Assembly: GCF_030646615.1 (NCBI RefSeq)
Contig: NZ_JAUSLG010000089.1
Coordinates: 1-64,000 of the forward strand
Direction: 5' to 3'
Source of the DNA: Phenylobacterium sp.
GTDB taxonomy: Bacteria > Pseudomonadota > Alphaproteobacteria > Caulobacterales > Caulobacteraceae
DNA: 64,000 bases
Part shown: piece after piece, positions 35,328 to 43,149 of the stretch
Layout: every line of letters starts with the position of its first letter
Position numbering within the stretch: the first letter of the stretch is position 1
Notes under the pieces: model-generated
What the model saw: the letters and a program-made list of their open reading frames with translations, nothing else
Databases searched by the model: none
Told to the model about the DNA's origin: nothing
Made by a program: the position numbers and the translations under genes

Positions 35328-35993
35328 TTGCCAGGACCTTCGCGAGCCGTCGCCCCCACCGAGCGCCTGCGCGACCAGGTCTATCGGCGCATGCGCGAGG
35401 AGCTGCAGTCGGGTCTGCTGGAGCCCGGCGCCCGGCTGGTGGAGCTGCAGCTGGCCAAGGCCTATGGCGTCTCCCGCACCCCGGTGCGCGAGGTGCTGCT
35501 GCAGTTGGCGCGCGAGGGCCTGCTGACCCCGCAGGAGCGCGGCTATCTGGTGCCCGTCGACACCCAGAAGGATGTGGTCGACCGGCTGGAGGTCCGCCGG
35601 CTGCTGGACGCCCGCATCGCCCGCCATGCGGCCCTGGGGGCCACCGCGGAGGAGATCGCCGCCCTCCGCAGGACCCTGGAGCGTCAGCGGGCCGCCCACG
35701 AGGCCGGCCGCGCCCGGGTGTTCGTCGAGCGCAACAGCGAGTTCCGCAGCGCCCTGCGCGAGGCCTGCCGCAACGCCCTGCTGAGGCGCTGCGCGGCCAT
35801 GGTGGACGACGTCTTCCAGACCATGCGCGGGCGCCTGCACGAGACCGCCGCCAACCGCGAGCTGACCCTGCTCTGCGACGGCCGCATCCTGCAGGCCCTC
35901 GAGCAGCGCGACCCCGACGCCGCCGAGGCCGCGGTCGAAGCCTTCATCGACGCCCTCCTGGCCCACTTCGAAGCCGATCCGCCGCGGGTTTAG
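35328..35993 (+). CDS. GntR family regulator, FadR/FCD branch
   Basis: A 221-residue regulator. The winged helix is LRDQVYRRMREELQSGLLEP through LAKAYGVSRTPVREVLLQLA, and the C-terminal FCD effector domain contains EVRRLLDARIARHAAL and the helical histidine region. The start is a TTG with AAGGGA nine bases upstream; no ATG is available before the HTH. It is divergent from the TauD dioxygenase, with an ATTGTATACAGT site between them, so local control of that gene and autoregulation are likely. Confidence 0.88.
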   Translation: MPGPSRAVAPTERLRDQVYRRMREELQSGLLEPGARLVELQLAKAYGVSRTPVREVLLQLAREGLLTPQERGYLVPVDTQKDVVDRLEVRRLLDARIARHAALGATAEEIAALRRTLERQRAAHEAGRARVFVERNSEFRSALREACRNALLRRCAAMVDDVFQTMRGRLHETAANRELTLLCDGRILQALEQRDPDAAEAAVEAFIDALLAHFEADPPRV

Positions 35994-36071
35994 GGGGTGG
36001 GTGGCTGGACACGGTGTCTTGAAACTTGTCCGATGTCCTCCGCAGTTCGGCAAGCCTGGCAGGCGCTCTCC

Positions 36072-36284
36072 ATGATCACCAGCAAGCTCACGTCCTCGGG
36101 GCGGACGACCATTCCCCGGGCCGTTCGTGCGGCCCTCGATCTGAAGCCCGGGGATCGCCTCACCTATCTGGTCGAGGGCGACCGCGTGATGCTGTCCAAG
36201 CGGGGTCACATCGCGTCGGATCCGTTCGCGACCTTCAGCGAGTGGCATGCCGACGCCGACTACGTGGCGTACGGGAGCCTGTGA
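36072..36284 (+). CDS. AbrB/MazE-type DNA-binding protein, orphan antitoxin-like
   Basis: A 70-residue protein. The swapped-hairpin AbrB fold is visible as KLTSSGRTTIPRAVRAALDL, then GDRLTYLVEGDRVMLSKR, and the C-terminal tail DPFATFSEWHADADYVAYG is the toxin-neutralising type found in PrlF/MazE antitoxins. No toxin gene follows: after a GTGA overlap there is only an 18-codon frame (36281-36337) before an unrelated gene. The ATG at 36072 was chosen because it opens directly into the domain. It may be the remnant of a toxin-antitoxin pair. Confidence 0.78.
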   Translation: MITSKLTSSGRTTIPRAVRAALDLKPGDRLTYLVEGDRVMLSKRGHIASDPFATFSEWHADADYVAYGSL

Positions 36285-36338
36285 GTCAGGGTTCACCGTT
36301 GAGCGCTCAGCGCGAAGAGCTTCCAGGCGGAATCTGAG

Positions 36339-36866
36339 ATGAGCCAACAGCAACGCTGCTGGGGCGTGGGGTTGGCGAGGACGGGGAATACGTCCTTCTG
36401 CGCCGGTCTTCAGCTATTGGGATATGACCCGGTTCAGCAGGACCCGACATTTGACGTGCTTCGCAATCTGCAAGGCGGGTCCGGCAACACAGTGGTGCTC
36501 CACTTCAAATACCTGGATTACATTTTTCCGGGCTCGAAGTTCGTGCTGACCACGCGAACGGTCGAGAGCTGGCTCGCATCCATGGAACGGTCTCATCTGC
36601 ATAATCCTCGCCCTGTCCTAGGCGAGCATGATCGAATTGCGCGGCGAATGGCCATCTACGAGACCGTTGGCTTTGAACGCCGGACGCTGGCCGATGCATT
36701 CATCCGCCATCACGGCGAGGTTCGGCGCTATTTCGCCCAACGGCCAAATGATCTGCTGGAACTGGATGTGGCCGGCGGGCAGGGCTGGGGCCAGCTCTGC
36801 CCGTTCCTCGGCATTCCGTCTCCAGGCGTGGCTTTCCCGACTCTGAATCAAGGCGTGTCCGCTTAG
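36339..36866 (+). CDS. Sulfotransferase-like protein, short
   Basis: A 175-residue protein related to the sulfotransferase_4 group. The degenerate PAPS-loop reads GLARTGNTSFCAGLQLLGYD, and the 3'-phosphate region reads SKFVLTTRTVESWLASMERS. The last third ends early with GWGQLCPFLGIPSPGVAFPT. The gene is visibly richer in A and T than its neighbours, as is common in surface-modification genes gained by transfer. The catalytic base is not clear, so activity is uncertain. It has no operon partner except the AbrB-like gene upstream. Confidence 0.7.
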   Translation: MSQQQRCWGVGLARTGNTSFCAGLQLLGYDPVQQDPTFDVLRNLQGGSGNTVVLHFKYLDYIFPGSKFVLTTRTVESWLASMERSHLHNPRPVLGEHDRIARRMAIYETVGFERRTLADAFIRHHGEVRRYFAQRPNDLLELDVAGGQGWGQLCPFLGIPSPGVAFPTLNQGVSA

Positions 36867-36895
36867 GTCAAGGTGAGGCGCTCAAACTGCCTGCC

Positions 36896-37498
36896 TCAAG
36901 GCAGCCGGGCGAGCCAGACCGAACGTCCGCCGCACGTCGGGTCCTCCGGCGTGAACCGGACCACCTCGAACCCGCGCTCCGCCAGCAGGGACCTGTATTC
37001 CGCGGGCGCGAGGCTGGCGTGATAGAGGGGTTCGCCCTTGAAGGCGCCGACCGCCTCGCCATGGGCCGGACCGCTGTTGAACATCAGGGCCGCGCCTGGC
37101 GCGCCGTGGCGACGGAACACGTCAAACATGCGCCGCTGATCGTCATGATCCAGGTGGAACAGGCTGTCCCAGGCCAGCACGCCGTCGAACCTCTGGCCCA
37201 GGTCAGTGAGGCGCATGTCGCCCACGCGCCAGGTCTGATCGGGAAAGGCCGCTTCACAGACCGCGATCAGCTCTGGTGACCCATCGACGCCGGTCACGGC
37301 GCAACCTTGGCCGATCAAGTGGCGCGCGATCGGGCTTCCAGACCCGCAGCCAAGATCGAGCACACGGCGGCCCTCCGGCAGCAGCCCCAGGAACCGGTCG
37401 AGCCAGACGCCCTCGGTCAGTTGGTCGCCGCGGTTGCGCACCCACGCCGCGGCATGGCGCCGGTAGAGGCCGATGACGTCGCGCGCGCTGCTGCTCAT
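36896..37498 (-). CDS. Class I SAM-dependent methyltransferase
   Basis: A 200-residue methyltransferase. Motif I is RRVLDLGCGSGSPIARHLIG, the acidic residue binding the ribose is in VTGVDGSPELI, and motif IV region is FDGVLAWDSLFHLDHDD. There is no further targeting sequence. It resembles small-molecule methyltransferases found as single genes; the substrate cannot be deduced. It is convergent to the sulfotransferase-like gene and precedes, on the same strand, nothing obviously linked. Confidence 0.87.
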   Translation of the reverse strand: MSSSARDVIGLYRRHAAAWVRNRGDQLTEGVWLDRFLGLLPEGRRVLDLGCGSGSPIARHLIGQGCAVTGVDGSPELIAVCEAAFPDQTWRVGDMRLTDLGQRFDGVLAWDSLFHLDHDDQRRMFDVFRRHGAPGAALMFNSGPAHGEAVGAFKGEPLYHASLAPAEYRSLLAERGFEVVRFTPEDPTCGGRSVWLARLP

Positions 37499-37543
37499 GG
37501 CTTTCAGCCTACCAGCGAACGCTAGACGTCATCATGACAGGCC

Positions 37544-38575
37544 TCATCCCTCCCGGGTGCGGACCATGTCGAGGGCGACGTCGACGATCATGTCCTCCTG
37601 GCCGCCGACCATGCGGCGGCGGCCGAGCTCGATGAGGATGGCGCGGGTGTCGAGGCCATAGGTCTCGGCGGCCTTTTCGGCATGGCGCAGGAAGCTGGAA
37701 TAGACCCCGGCATAGCCGAGGCTAAGGGTCTCGCGGTCCACCCGGACGGGGCGGTCCTGGATCGGGCGCACCAGGTCCTCGGCCGCGTCCATCAGCTTGA
37801 AGAGGTCGCAGCCATGGTCCCAGCCATAGACGTCGGCTGCGGCGATGAAGACCTCCAGCGGCGCATTGCCGGCGCCGGCCCCCATGCCGGCCAGGGAGGC
37901 GTCCACCCGGATGGCCCCGTTCTGGACCGCGGCGATGGAGTTGGCGACGCCCAGCGACAGGTTGTGGTGGGCGTGGATGCCCCGCTCGGTCTCAGGCTTG
38001 AGCACCGCGTCATAGGCCTGCAGCCGTTCGGCCACGCCCTCCATGGTGAGCGCCCCGCCGGAATCGGTGACATAGACGCAGTGGGCGCCGTAGCGCTCCA
38101 TCAGCAGGGCCTGCTGCGCCAGGGCCTCGGGCGCGCTCATATGGCTCATCATCAGGAAGCCGGAGACGTCCATGCCGAGGTTGCGAGCGGCCTCGATATG
38201 CTGGCGCGAGACGTCGGCCTCGGTGCAGTGGGTGGCCACGCGCACCGAGCGGACGCCCAGCTCATAGGCGCGCTTCAGGTCATGCACCGTGCCGATGCCG
38301 GGCAGGAGCAGGGTGGTCAGGACGGCGTGCTGCAGCACCTCGCCGACCGCCTCGATCCAGGCCCAGTCGGTGCAGGCGCCAAAACCGTAGTTGAAGGACG
38401 AGCCCGAGAGGCCGTCCCCGTGGGAGACCTCGATGGCGTCCACCCGGGCCTCGTCCAGGGCGCGGGCGATGGCCCGGACCTGGTCCAGCCCATACTGGTG
38501 GCGGATGGCGTGCATGCCGTCGCGCAGGGTGACGTCCTGGATGTAGAGCTTGCGGGCGGGGGCGGGGGCGCTCAT
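37544..38575 (-). CDS. mhpE: 4-hydroxy-2-oxovalerate aldolase
   Basis: A 343-residue aldolase of the DmpG/BphI/MhpE family that splits 4-hydroxy-2-oxovalerate into pyruvate and acetaldehyde. The metal site is seen in [16 protein letters not shown] and [15 protein letters not shown], and [19 protein letters not shown] matches the family. The C-terminal domain ([20 protein letters not shown]) is the part that docks to the acetaldehyde dehydrogenase. The ATG overlaps the dehydrogenase stop as ATGA with AGGAG six bases upstream, in keeping with a channelled two-enzyme complex. It closes a meta-cleavage-type lower pathway. Confidence 0.95.
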   Translation of the reverse strand: MSAPAPARKLYIQDVTLRDGMHAIRHQYGLDQVRAIARALDEARVDAIEVSHGDGLSGSSFNYGFGACTDWAWIEAVGEVLQHAVLTTLLLPGIGTVHDLKRAYELGVRSVRVATHCTEADVSRQHIEAARNLGMDVSGFLMMSHMSAPEALAQQALLMERYGAHCVYVTDSGGALTMEGVAERLQAYDAVLKPETERGIHAHHNLSLGVANSIAAVQNGAIRVDASLAGMGAGAGNAPLEVFIAAADVYGWDHGCDLFKLMDAAEDLVRPIQDRPVRVDRETLSLGYAGVYSSFLRHAEKAAETYGLDTRAILIELGRRRMVGGQEDMIVDVALDMVRTREG

Positions 38576-39525
38576 GCGGAAACTCCTGCGCCGCGGCGTT
38601 CAACGATGCGCTCGGCGGTGCGCAGGGCCGCCGAGGTCATGATGTCCAGATTGCCCGCATAGGCCGGCAGGTAGTGGGCCGCGCCCTCCACCTCGAGGAA
38701 GACGCTGACCTTCAGGCCGGCGAAGGCCTCGCCCATCTCCGGGATCAGCAGGCGGGCATTGTCGGTGATGGTCTCGAACTGCACCGCCTGCTTCAGGCGA
38801 TAGCCGGGCACATAGGTCTGCACCTCGGCGACCATTTCCAGGATCGAGGCTTCGATGGCGGCCGGGTCGCCGCCCTCGCAGAGGCAATAGACCGTGTCGC
38901 GCATGATCAGCGGCGGCTCGGCCGGATTGAGCACGATGATCGCCTTGCCCCGCCGCGCGCCGCCCACCTGCTCGATGGCCCGGGAGGTGGTCTCGGTGAA
39001 CTCGTCGATATTGGCCCGCGTGCCGGGGCCGGCCGATTTTGAGGCGATGGAGGCGACGATCTCCCCATAGATCACCGGGGAGACCCGGTTGACCGCCGCC
39101 ACGATGGGGATGGTCGCCTGGCCGCCGCAGGTGACCATGTTGAGGTTCGGCTGGTCGAGATTGGCCTCGCCGTTCACCGGCGGGATCACATAGGGGCCGA
39201 TGGCCGCCGGGGTCAGGTCGATCACCGTCTTGCCATGGGCGCGCAGCACCTCGTCATGCCGCTGGTGGGCGCCGGCCGAGGTGGCGTCGAAGACGATCTG
39301 GATGTCGCCGAACTCCGGCATGGCCACCAGGCCGTCGATGCCGCCGGCGGTGGTGGGCACCCCCATCCGCTGGGCCCGCTGCAAACCATCGGAGGCCGGA
39401 TCGACGCCGACCATGGCGCCCATGGCGAGGGTCTTGGACAGGCGCATGATCTTGATCATCAGGTCCGACCCGATGTTGCCCGGGCCGATGATGGCCACCT
39501 TGACCGGCGAGGATGGGGACTCCAC
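38572..39525 (-). CDS. mhpF: Acetaldehyde dehydrogenase (acetylating)
   Basis: A 317-residue CoA-acylating enzyme of the DmpF/MhpF family that turns acetaldehyde, passed from the aldolase, into acetyl-CoA. The NAD loop is [18 protein letters not shown] and the catalytic cysteine is in [12 protein letters not shown]. The start was set at GTG 39525, with AGGAG about ten bases upstream; an ATG at 39588 would lie inside the operator at 39582-39592 and add an unusual tail. It is the first gene of a two-gene unit with the aldolase, divergent from the aspartate-dehydrogenase-like gene. Confidence 0.94.
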   Translation of the reverse strand: MESPSSPVKVAIIGPGNIGSDLMIKIMRLSKTLAMGAMVGVDPASDGLQRAQRMGVPTTAGGIDGLVAMPEFGDIQIVFDATSAGAHQRHDEVLRAHGKTVIDLTPAAIGPYVIPPVNGEANLDQPNLNMVTCGGQATIPIVAAVNRVSPVIYGEIVASIASKSAGPGTRANIDEFTETTSRAIEQVGGARRGKAIIVLNPAEPPLIMRDTVYCLCEGGDPAAIEASILEMVAEVQTYVPGYRLKQAVQFETITDNARLLIPEMGEAFAGLKVSVFLEVEGAAHYLPAYAGNLDIMTSAALRTAERIVERRGAGVSA

Positions 39526-39581
39526 GGCGCTGCTTCTCCTGTTTGCGGACGCCCGAAGCGCCCTCAATTCGGGTGGCAATC

Positions 39582-39592
39582 TTGTCATACAA
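39582..39592. promoter_or_regulatory. Putative GntR operator, mhpF / aspartate-dehydrogenase-like divergent region
   Basis: TTGTCATACAA fits the FadR-branch consensus TNGTNNNACNA and is identical to the site at 41279. It lies between the divergent mhpF and aspartate-dehydrogenase-like genes, 35 bases before the latter. Confidence 0.6.
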
Positions 39593-39627
39593 TATTATAA
39601 GTCAAGGGTGCTCAGCGGAGTTTGGAA

Positions 39628-40449
39628 ATGGCGAGCGACAAACGCATCGCATTGATCGGCCTTGGGGCGATCGGGCAGGAAATCATCACCACGGCCGGGC
39701 GCCTGGGCGAGGCTGACAGCGTCTGCGCCGTGCTGGTGCGGCCGGGCCGCGAGGCCGCCGGCGTCCCTTGCGCCCATGATCTGGCGGGCCTGCTGGCGTC
39801 GAAGCCGGATGTGGTGCTGGAATGCGCCGGCCATGGGGCGGTGCGCGAATTCGGGGCGCAGATCCTGGCGGCCGGCGTCGATCTGGTGGTCTCCTCCGTG
39901 GGCGCCCTGACCGACACCGATCTGACGCGGCGCCTGCTGGCGGCCGAACAGGCCGGGGGCGGGCGGCTGCTGATCCCGGCCGGCGCGGTGGCAGGGCTCG
40001 ATGGTCTCGTGGCCGCCAGCCTCGCAGGACTGAGCGCCGTCACCTACGACTCCCACAAGCCGCCCCACGCCTGGCGCGGCACGCCAGCCGAACAGGCCAT
40101 CGACCTGGACGATCCGGCGGAGGAGCAGGTGTTCTTCGAGGGCTCGGCCCGGGCGGCGGCGGCGGCCTATCCCAAGAACGCCAATGTCTCGGTGGCCGTC
40201 TCCCTGGCGGGGCTGGGGCTCGACCGCACCCGGGTGCGGCTGATCTCCTCGCGCAAGGTGAGCGACCCCCTGGGCGTCATCACCGCCGAGGGCGACTTCG
40301 GCCGGTTCCTGTTCGAGATCTTCGCCGTGGCCGCGCCGGACAACCCCAAGACCTCGGCCTTGACGGCCCACAGCCTGCTGCAATGCGCCCGGCTGGGGAT
40401 CGGCCTGCCGGCGGCTCGCCTGCAGGCGGGCTTGTTTCCTGAGCCCTGA
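39628..40449 (+). CDS. Aspartate dehydrogenase-like oxidoreductase (NadX/DUF108 family)
   Basis: A 273-residue protein of the aspartate dehydrogenase family. The Rossmann loop RIALIGLGAIGQEIITTA is followed by VVLECAGHGAVREFG, RLLIPAGAVAGLDGL, and the C-terminal half with AYPKNANVSVAVSLAGLGLD. The enzymes interconvert L-aspartate and oxaloacetate or act on related amino or keto acids with NAD(P). The ATG at 39628 has GGAG seven bases upstream. Its place beside the aldolase pair and under a shared operator suggests a step in the same pathway, perhaps on a nitrogen-bearing intermediate, rather than NAD synthesis. Confidence 0.85.
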   Translation: MASDKRIALIGLGAIGQEIITTAGRLGEADSVCAVLVRPGREAAGVPCAHDLAGLLASKPDVVLECAGHGAVREFGAQILAAGVDLVVSSVGALTDTDLTRRLLAAEQAGGGRLLIPAGAVAGLDGLVAASLAGLSAVTYDSHKPPHAWRGTPAEQAIDLDDPAEEQVFFEGSARAAAAAYPKNANVSVAVSLAGLGLDRTRVRLISSRKVSDPLGVITAEGDFGRFLFEIFAVAAPDNPKTSALTAHSLLQCARLGIGLPAARLQAGLFPEP

Positions 40450-40529
40450 CCGGGCCAAATCCACGGTAGGGTTGTCGGACACGGAATCGCGACGCGGCGA
40501 ACCACTGATCCGCGTGACAAGGGGCTGAC

Positions 40530-41240
40530 TTGGAATACGAAGACCTGAGGATTGTCGATACGCCGTCGCTGGTGCGCGACCATGCGATCTCGAAGCTCCG
40601 CAACGCCATCAGCTCTGGCCTCTATCCCCCCGGCGCGCGCCTGGTGGAGCGGGAGCTGTGCGAGGCCCTGGGGGTCAGCCGGACCTCGGTGCGCGAGGCC
40701 CTGCGCCAGCTGCAGTCGGAAAACCTCGTCGAGGTCGGCCGGCGGCGCAGCATCAATGTGGCGGTGATCACCGCCCAGGACGCCGCCGACATCTACATGA
40801 TCCGCGAAATGCTCGAGACCCAGGCCATCCGGCGCTTCGTCGCCCTGTCCGACGACGCCGAGCGCAAGGCCCTGGCCGCGGTGCACAAGCGGCTGGTCAA
40901 GGCGCTCAGCAAGAACGACATGGCCCAGCTCTCGGCCATCGCCAGCGAGTTCTATGAGCGCGTGCTGATCGGGGCCAAGAGCCGGGTGATCTATGAGGTG
41001 GCCCGCCCCCTGCTGGCGCGGGTCAACTATCTGCGTATCCGCTCCATGGCCGAGCCCGGCCGCCTCGATGGCGGCCTGAAGGAATGGGACGCCATGATGG
41101 AGGCGGTGCAGGCCGGCGACGCCGATCGGGCCGCCGAGGCCATGGCCGTTCACCTGCGTAACGCCCGGGCGGCCATCGTGGCCCGTCTCGAAGCCGATGA
41201 AAAAACCGCCATTCCGGCGAAACGAAAGGCTGCTTCCTAG
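40530..41240 (+). CDS. GntR family regulator, FadR/FCD branch
   Basis: A 236-residue regulator. The winged helix spans RDHAISKLRNAISSGLYPPG through LGVSRTSVREALRQLQSENL, and the FCD effector domain includes MIREMLETQAIRRFVALS and a C-terminal helix pair. The start is a TTG with AAGGGG five bases upstream. It lies between two copies of TTGTCATACAA (39582 and 41279), which flank its own neighbourhood, and a third related site lies at 31566. It is the best candidate for a common regulator of the amidohydrolase, aldolase/dehydrogenase and hydroxylase units. Confidence 0.9.
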   Translation: MEYEDLRIVDTPSLVRDHAISKLRNAISSGLYPPGARLVERELCEALGVSRTSVREALRQLQSENLVEVGRRRSINVAVITAQDAADIYMIREMLETQAIRRFVALSDDAERKALAAVHKRLVKALSKNDMAQLSAIASEFYERVLIGAKSRVIYEVARPLLARVNYLRIRSMAEPGRLDGGLKEWDAMMEAVQAGDADRAAEAMAVHLRNARAAIVARLEADEKTAIPAKRKAAS

Positions 41241-41278
41241 GCGCCGCCCAAAGCGGTCTTCGGCGCCAACATCTAATA

Positions 41279-41289
41279 TTGTCATACAA
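41279..41289. promoter_or_regulatory. Putative GntR operator upstream of FAD hydroxylase
   Basis: TTGTCATACAA, identical to the site at 39582 and with matching AATA flank on one side. It lies 45 bases before the hydroxylase ATG, just after the GntR gene. Confidence 0.6.
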
Positions 41290-41333
41290 ACTGGAGGCCG
41301 TTAGCCTCGCCCCTCTCAAGAGGAGTGCGTACC

Positions 41334-42554
41334 ATGGCGTCTGGGTCGAAAGTGATCGTGGTGGGGGCCGGCCCCGTGGGGACCATCGCCGCCTACGCCC
41401 TGCGCCGCCGGGGCGTGCCGGTGGTCCTGGTCGAGGCTCTGCTGGCGCCGGAGATCGACTGCCGCGCCGCCTCCTGCCATCCCCCGACCATCGCCATGCT
41501 GGCCGAGCTGGACCTGCTGGAGGCGGGCCTGGAGCAGGGCCTGGTCTCGCCGGTCTTCCACTATATGGACCGGCCCACCGGCCAGCGGATCGCCCGCTTC
41601 GACATCCGCGAGATGCAGACCCCGCCCGAGCACCCCTATGTGCTGCAGTGGGAGCAGTACAAGATTTCGGCCACCATCCTGGAGCGCCTGAAGGCCGATG
41701 CGGGCTGCGAGGTGATGATGGGCGCCCGTCTCACCGAGATCGTCCAGGGCGCCGACAAGGTCCGCGCCGTGCTCGAAACCACCGACGGCGTGGTGGAGAT
41801 CGAAGGCGACTATCTCATCGGCTGCGATGGGGGCCGCAGCACGGTCCGCCGCCTGGCCGAGATCGAGTTCGAGGGCTTCACCTGGCCCGAGCGCTTCCTC
41901 AAGGTCGACACCCATTTCGACTTCATGTCCCTGCGGCCCGACCTCAGCAACCGCAACTACTTCTCCGATCCCGACGAGTGGATGAACCTGTTCAAGGCCC
42001 GCGGCCCGGACGGCGGCGGCCTGTGGCGGGCGGTCAGCCCGACCCTGCCCGAACAGACCGACGAAGAGCTTCTGTCGCCGGACGCCATCGAGGCCCGCCT
42101 GCAGAAGTTCTGCCCCAAGGATGGCCCCTATGAGATCGCCACGGTGGCGCTGTATCGCGTGCACCAGCGGGTGGCGGCGACCTTCAACAAGGGCCGGGTG
42201 TTGCTGGCCGGGGACGCGGCCCATGTGAACAACCCTGTGGGCGGCATGGGGATGAATGGCGGCATCCACGACGCGGTCAATCTGGCCGCCAAGCTGGACG
42301 AGATCCTCAACGGCGGGGCGGACGCCCAGCCCCTGCTGGACCGCTATTCCCGCCAGCGGCGCAAGGCCCAGACCGATTTCGTCCAGGCCCAGAGCATCCA
42401 GAACAAGAAGACGCTTGGCGAGAAGGACCCCGAGGCCCGCGCCAAGGGCCTGGAGACCATCCGCCAGGCCGGTCTCGACCCCGACCTGCATGACGCCTTC
42501 ATCGGCCGCGCCTGTCTGATCGACAGCGTGAAGGTCGCCGACGCCGTCCTCTAG
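41334..42554 (+). CDS. FAD-dependent aromatic hydroxylase (MhpA/PheA-like)
   Basis: A 406-residue class A flavoprotein monooxygenase. The ADP-binding loop VIVVGAGPVGTIAAYAL lies at the start (residues 7-23), the NAD(P)H/FAD motif DYLIGCDGGRSTVRRL in the middle, and the second FAD motif GRVLLAGDAAHVNNPVGGMG follows, with NGGIHDAVNLA. These enzymes put a hydroxyl group on an activated aromatic or heteroaromatic ring. The ATG at 41334 has AGAGGAG eight bases upstream. It is followed by the cupin and preceded by the GntR site, so it probably starts ring activation in the pathway that ends with MhpE and MhpF. Confidence 0.9.
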   Translation: MASGSKVIVVGAGPVGTIAAYALRRRGVPVVLVEALLAPEIDCRAASCHPPTIAMLAELDLLEAGLEQGLVSPVFHYMDRPTGQRIARFDIREMQTPPEHPYVLQWEQYKISATILERLKADAGCEVMMGARLTEIVQGADKVRAVLETTDGVVEIEGDYLIGCDGGRSTVRRLAEIEFEGFTWPERFLKVDTHFDFMSLRPDLSNRNYFSDPDEWMNLFKARGPDGGGLWRAVSPTLPEQTDEELLSPDAIEARLQKFCPKDGPYEIATVALYRVHQRVAATFNKGRVLLAGDAAHVNNPVGGMGMNGGIHDAVNLAAKLDEILNGGADAQPLLDRYSRQRRKAQTDFVQAQSIQNKKTLGEKDPEARAKGLETIRQAGLDPDLHDAFIGRACLIDSVKVADAVL

Positions 42555-42574
42555 CCCCCAAGGAACACCGCCCC

Positions 42575-43105
42575 ATGTCCGTCGCCCGCCATCCCCGTCC
42601 GGCCGAACTGGCCGACGCCTCCCTCGAAGATCTGATGGCCCGCTATGTGGCCAGGTTCGAGACCCGCACCCCTGACTGGAACGCGTTTTCCGACGCCAGC
42701 ATCGAAGGCTATCGCCGCGCCCAGCATCGCTTCATCGGCGCCGGCGCCTCGGGCAAGCATGACGACGCTGGGGTGATCCCGGCCACCGGCTTCACCCTGT
42801 CGATCATGCTGGTGCCGCCGGGGCAGGGGAATGCGCCCCACACCCACGAGGTCGAGGAGGTGTTCTTCATCCTGCAGGGCCGCTGCGTGGTGTTCATCGA
42901 GGACGAGGACGGCCGGCGCCTGTCGCAGGAATTGGGCCCCTGGGAGATGATCTCGTGTCCGCCCGGCGTCATCCATGGCTATGTCAACGAGACCGAGGAG
43001 GACTGCTACCTGCAGGTGATGCTGGGCCGCGGACGCCCGGAAACCGCGGGTTTCGCCGATGCGAGCCTGTTCGAACGCCGGGACGCGCACCTGGGCGGCG
43101 GCTGA
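42575..43105 (+). CDS. Cupin domain protein, possible ring-cleaving or decarboxylating enzyme
   Basis: A 176-residue single-domain cupin. The metal motifs are complete: PHTHEVEEVFFILQG supplies two histidines and a glutamate, and CPPGVIHGYVN the third histidine. It follows the FAD hydroxylase by 20 bases with AGGA nine bases before its ATG. Small cupins of this kind include dioxygenases, isomerases and regulators' sensors. Because no classical extradiol or intradiol dioxygenase is seen beside the hydroxylase, it may carry out the ring-opening step, but this is a guess from position. Confidence 0.8.
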   Translation: MSVARHPRPAELADASLEDLMARYVARFETRTPDWNAFSDASIEGYRRAQHRFIGAGASGKHDDAGVIPATGFTLSIMLVPPGQGNAPHTHEVEEVFFILQGRCVVFIEDEDGRRLSQELGPWEMISCPPGVIHGYVNETEEDCYLQVMLGRGRPETAGFADASLFERRDAHLGGG

Positions 43106-43149
43106 CCCCGGCCGCTTGCGGCGCCATCGGCGGTATGGTCTGAGGAGGC

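Noticed and set aside
36281..36337. 18-codon frame after the AbrB-like gene as a toxin
   Set aside because: Far too short for a MazF, YhaV or similar toxin and without recognisable residues; kept only as a possible remnant.
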